Of a stretch of DNA of 12,930 bases, positions 12,003 to 12,930 are shown in pieces. The DNA comes from JAHIZC01 sp043813305 (GTDB taxonomy: Bacteria; Omnitrophota; Gorgyraeia; Gygaellales; Profunditerraquicolaceae): the NCBI GenBank assembly GCA_043813305.1, contig JBDRLC010000049.1, positions 1 through 12,930 of the forward strand. Reading direction: 5' to 3'. Numbering within the stretch: position 1 is the stretch's first letter; every line of letters begins with the position of its first letter. A program made the position numbers and the translations under genes. The notes under the pieces were generated by a model. It searched no databases, was not told the DNA's origin, and saw only the letters and a program-made list of their open reading frames with translations.

Positions 12003-12725
12003 TCACCTAAGAGTAGAAATCATCGAAAATACCTTCTCTAGATCAAGGCTGGCGTGGCTATCCTTTATATAGACCTTAAAAAAATCATCTTTCTGATTAA
12101 TCACATTGCAATCAAAATAATTGCCTTCTTCTGCTGAAAGATTATAGTTGATAAAACCCCTCCTGCTTCCTACAGCGAATTCTACCATCAACGCATTCTG
12201 CTGATCCCCGATATAAGGGGTAAAAATGCTCTTCATTATTACAAAAAATGTATCTCTGGTATTATTCACTCTGTCTAATCTCGCAGACATCACTCGCTTG
12301 ATGAAATCGTAATTATTTTTTACTTCTTTCCTATCCACCTGCTCAAATATATTTATGAAGTAGTTCGGCTCTCGATGCAGCAGGTAAACCACATCTTCTC
12401 CTCCCTTGCGTTGATCTTTTTTATAATTGATCTTCTTAATTGTCTCCTGTATTACCGAAAATCCCATCGGTAAATAGGCTGAAGTATCGGGAAATTTATA
12501 GAGCTGCAAGTTCCCGATATACTCCCGGTTTACCCTCGGCCTTATCACCTCATCTTCCGGCGTCATACATAATATCGGTATCGTCGTGCAATTACCTATG
12601 CCGGCTTTGATATATAAACGTAAGAGCGATGAACCTGCGAACCTTAGAACAAAAACCACTGCTAAAAGGAATATCAGTGAAAGCAGGAAGTATTTCTTAT
12701 AATCTTTCTTAACTTTTTTAGTCAA
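12003..12725 (-). CDS. Single-pass membrane protein of unknown function
   Basis: A 240-residue protein I do not recognise. A Lys-rich start (MTKKVKKDYKK) precedes one hydrophobic segment at about 12-30, giving an inner-membrane anchor with the rest outside the cytoplasm by the positive-inside rule. Two cysteines (46 and 53, NCTTIPILC) just after the membrane could form a disulfide. The remainder is beta-rich with a LQLYKFPDTSAYLPMGF stretch and many aromatic residues; no enzyme motif is seen. The start is TTG (12723-12725) overlapping the panB stop (TTGACTAA), with GAGGAAGAG upstream inside panB, so translation is probably coupled. It may belong to the panB operon only by position. Confidence 0.7.
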   Translation of the reverse strand: MTKKVKKDYKKYFLLSLIFLLAVVFVLRFAGSSLLRLYIKAGIGNCTTIPILCMTPEDEVIRPRVNREYIGNLQLYKFPDTSAYLPMGFSVIQETIKKINYKKDQRKGGEDVVYLLHREPNYFINIFEQVDRKEVKNNYDFIKRVMSARLDRVNNTRDTFFVIMKSIFTPYIGDQQNALMVEFAVGSRRGFINYNLSAEEGNYFDCNVINQKDDFFKVYIKDSHASLDLEKVFSMISTLR

Positions 12726-12930
12726 TTTTTTTAAGCTCCTCTTCCTTTATAGTGAAACTATGCTCTTTAGTAGGGAATTTACTGCTGGTCACTTCGTCTT
12801 TGAATTCCTCTAACGCCTGGAGTATCACTGCGCTGATGTCCTTATACTTTTTTACGAACTTCGGAGTAAAGCGCTCGAATAGCCCGAGAAGATCGTGGGT
12901 GACTAACACCTGGCCGTCGCAATCTATTCC
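12718..12930 (-). CDS. panB: 3-methyl-2-oxobutanoate hydroxymethyltransferase, C-terminal part (partial)
   Basis: The frame is open to the window edge and encodes the last 70 residues. GIDCDGQVLVTHDLLGLF and TPKFVKKY followed by KEHSF near the end are the standard PanB C-terminus (compare the 'GQxxVxxDLLG...PKF' and 'EEHSF' signatures). PanB adds a hydroxymethyl group to 2-oxoisovalerate to make ketopantoate, the first step of pantothenate and coenzyme A synthesis. A tail of about 11 residues follows KEHSF. The N-terminal part, with the active site, lies outside the window. Confidence 0.93.
   Translation of the reverse strand, partial: GIDCDGQVLVTHDLLGLFERFTPKFVKKYKDISAVILQALEEFKDEVTSSKFPTKEHSFTIKEEELKKID

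Noticed and set aside
1..12930. CRISPR array, rRNA, or a defence system
   Set aside because: No regularly spaced direct repeats, rRNA-like sequence or defence gene set was seen; ParA plus neighbours lacks toxin, nuclease or reverse-transcriptase motifs.

Overview
The window is about 12.9 kb. Apart from a short gene end at the extreme left, every convincing gene lies on the minus strand, so the biology reads from right to left. The sequence looks like a Gram-negative-type bacterium: there is a signal-peptide outer-membrane beta-barrel protein ending in Phe and a lipoprotein with a clear lipobox. The gene set suggests the Omnitrophota or a relative: a ParA-type ATPase fused to a glycogen-binding domain, a Lys-rich 'translation elongation factor-like' protein, an alginate-export-like porin, dimer-type GlyRS, PPDK, and small palindromic elements inserted inside genes. 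This assignment rests on gene style and recollection and was not tested by a search.

Right part (12930 to about 6365): the 3' end of panB (pantothenate synthesis), an unrecognised single-membrane-segment protein, glycyl-tRNA synthetase with its own promoter, pyruvate phosphate dikinase, a primary-type sigma-70 factor and adenine phosphoribosyltransferase. The last three are almost contiguous (1-nt gap, then 4-nt overlap). Two genes here carry in-frame palindromic inserts: PPDK has one, and GlyRS has two from unrelated families.

Middle (6356 to 4790): the ancestral order appears to have been apt, tRNA-Arg(CCT), PHP-domain phosphoesterase, lipoprotein, with only 8-9 nt on either side of the tRNA. 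A 281-bp module has entered the tRNA. It encodes a GIY-YIG nuclease and supplies a new 5' half for the tRNA, so an intact tRNA remains next to the PHP gene and a stranded 5' half lies next to apt. That stranded half was later interrupted by a 40-bp palindromic repeat, a second 40-bp relative of which lies upstream of the parA gene.

Left part (4789 to 1): a porin with promoters, a possibly structured leader and an intrinsic terminator; a membrane-anchored protein with a carbohydrate-binding-like external domain and an apparently leaderless promoter; then a four-gene operon (ParA-CBM48 fusion, DUF4870-like membrane protein, Lys-rich beta-barrel protein, small four-cysteine protein) ending at a strong terminator. 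A convergent plus-strand gene enters from the left edge. The three carbohydrate-related proteins near each other (porin, membrane-anchored jelly-roll protein, ParA-CBM48) hint at a polysaccharide theme, but that link is an inference.

The points most worth following are the ParA-CBM48 fusion, the in-frame palindromic elements in essential enzymes, and the GIY-YIG module in the tRNA gene.
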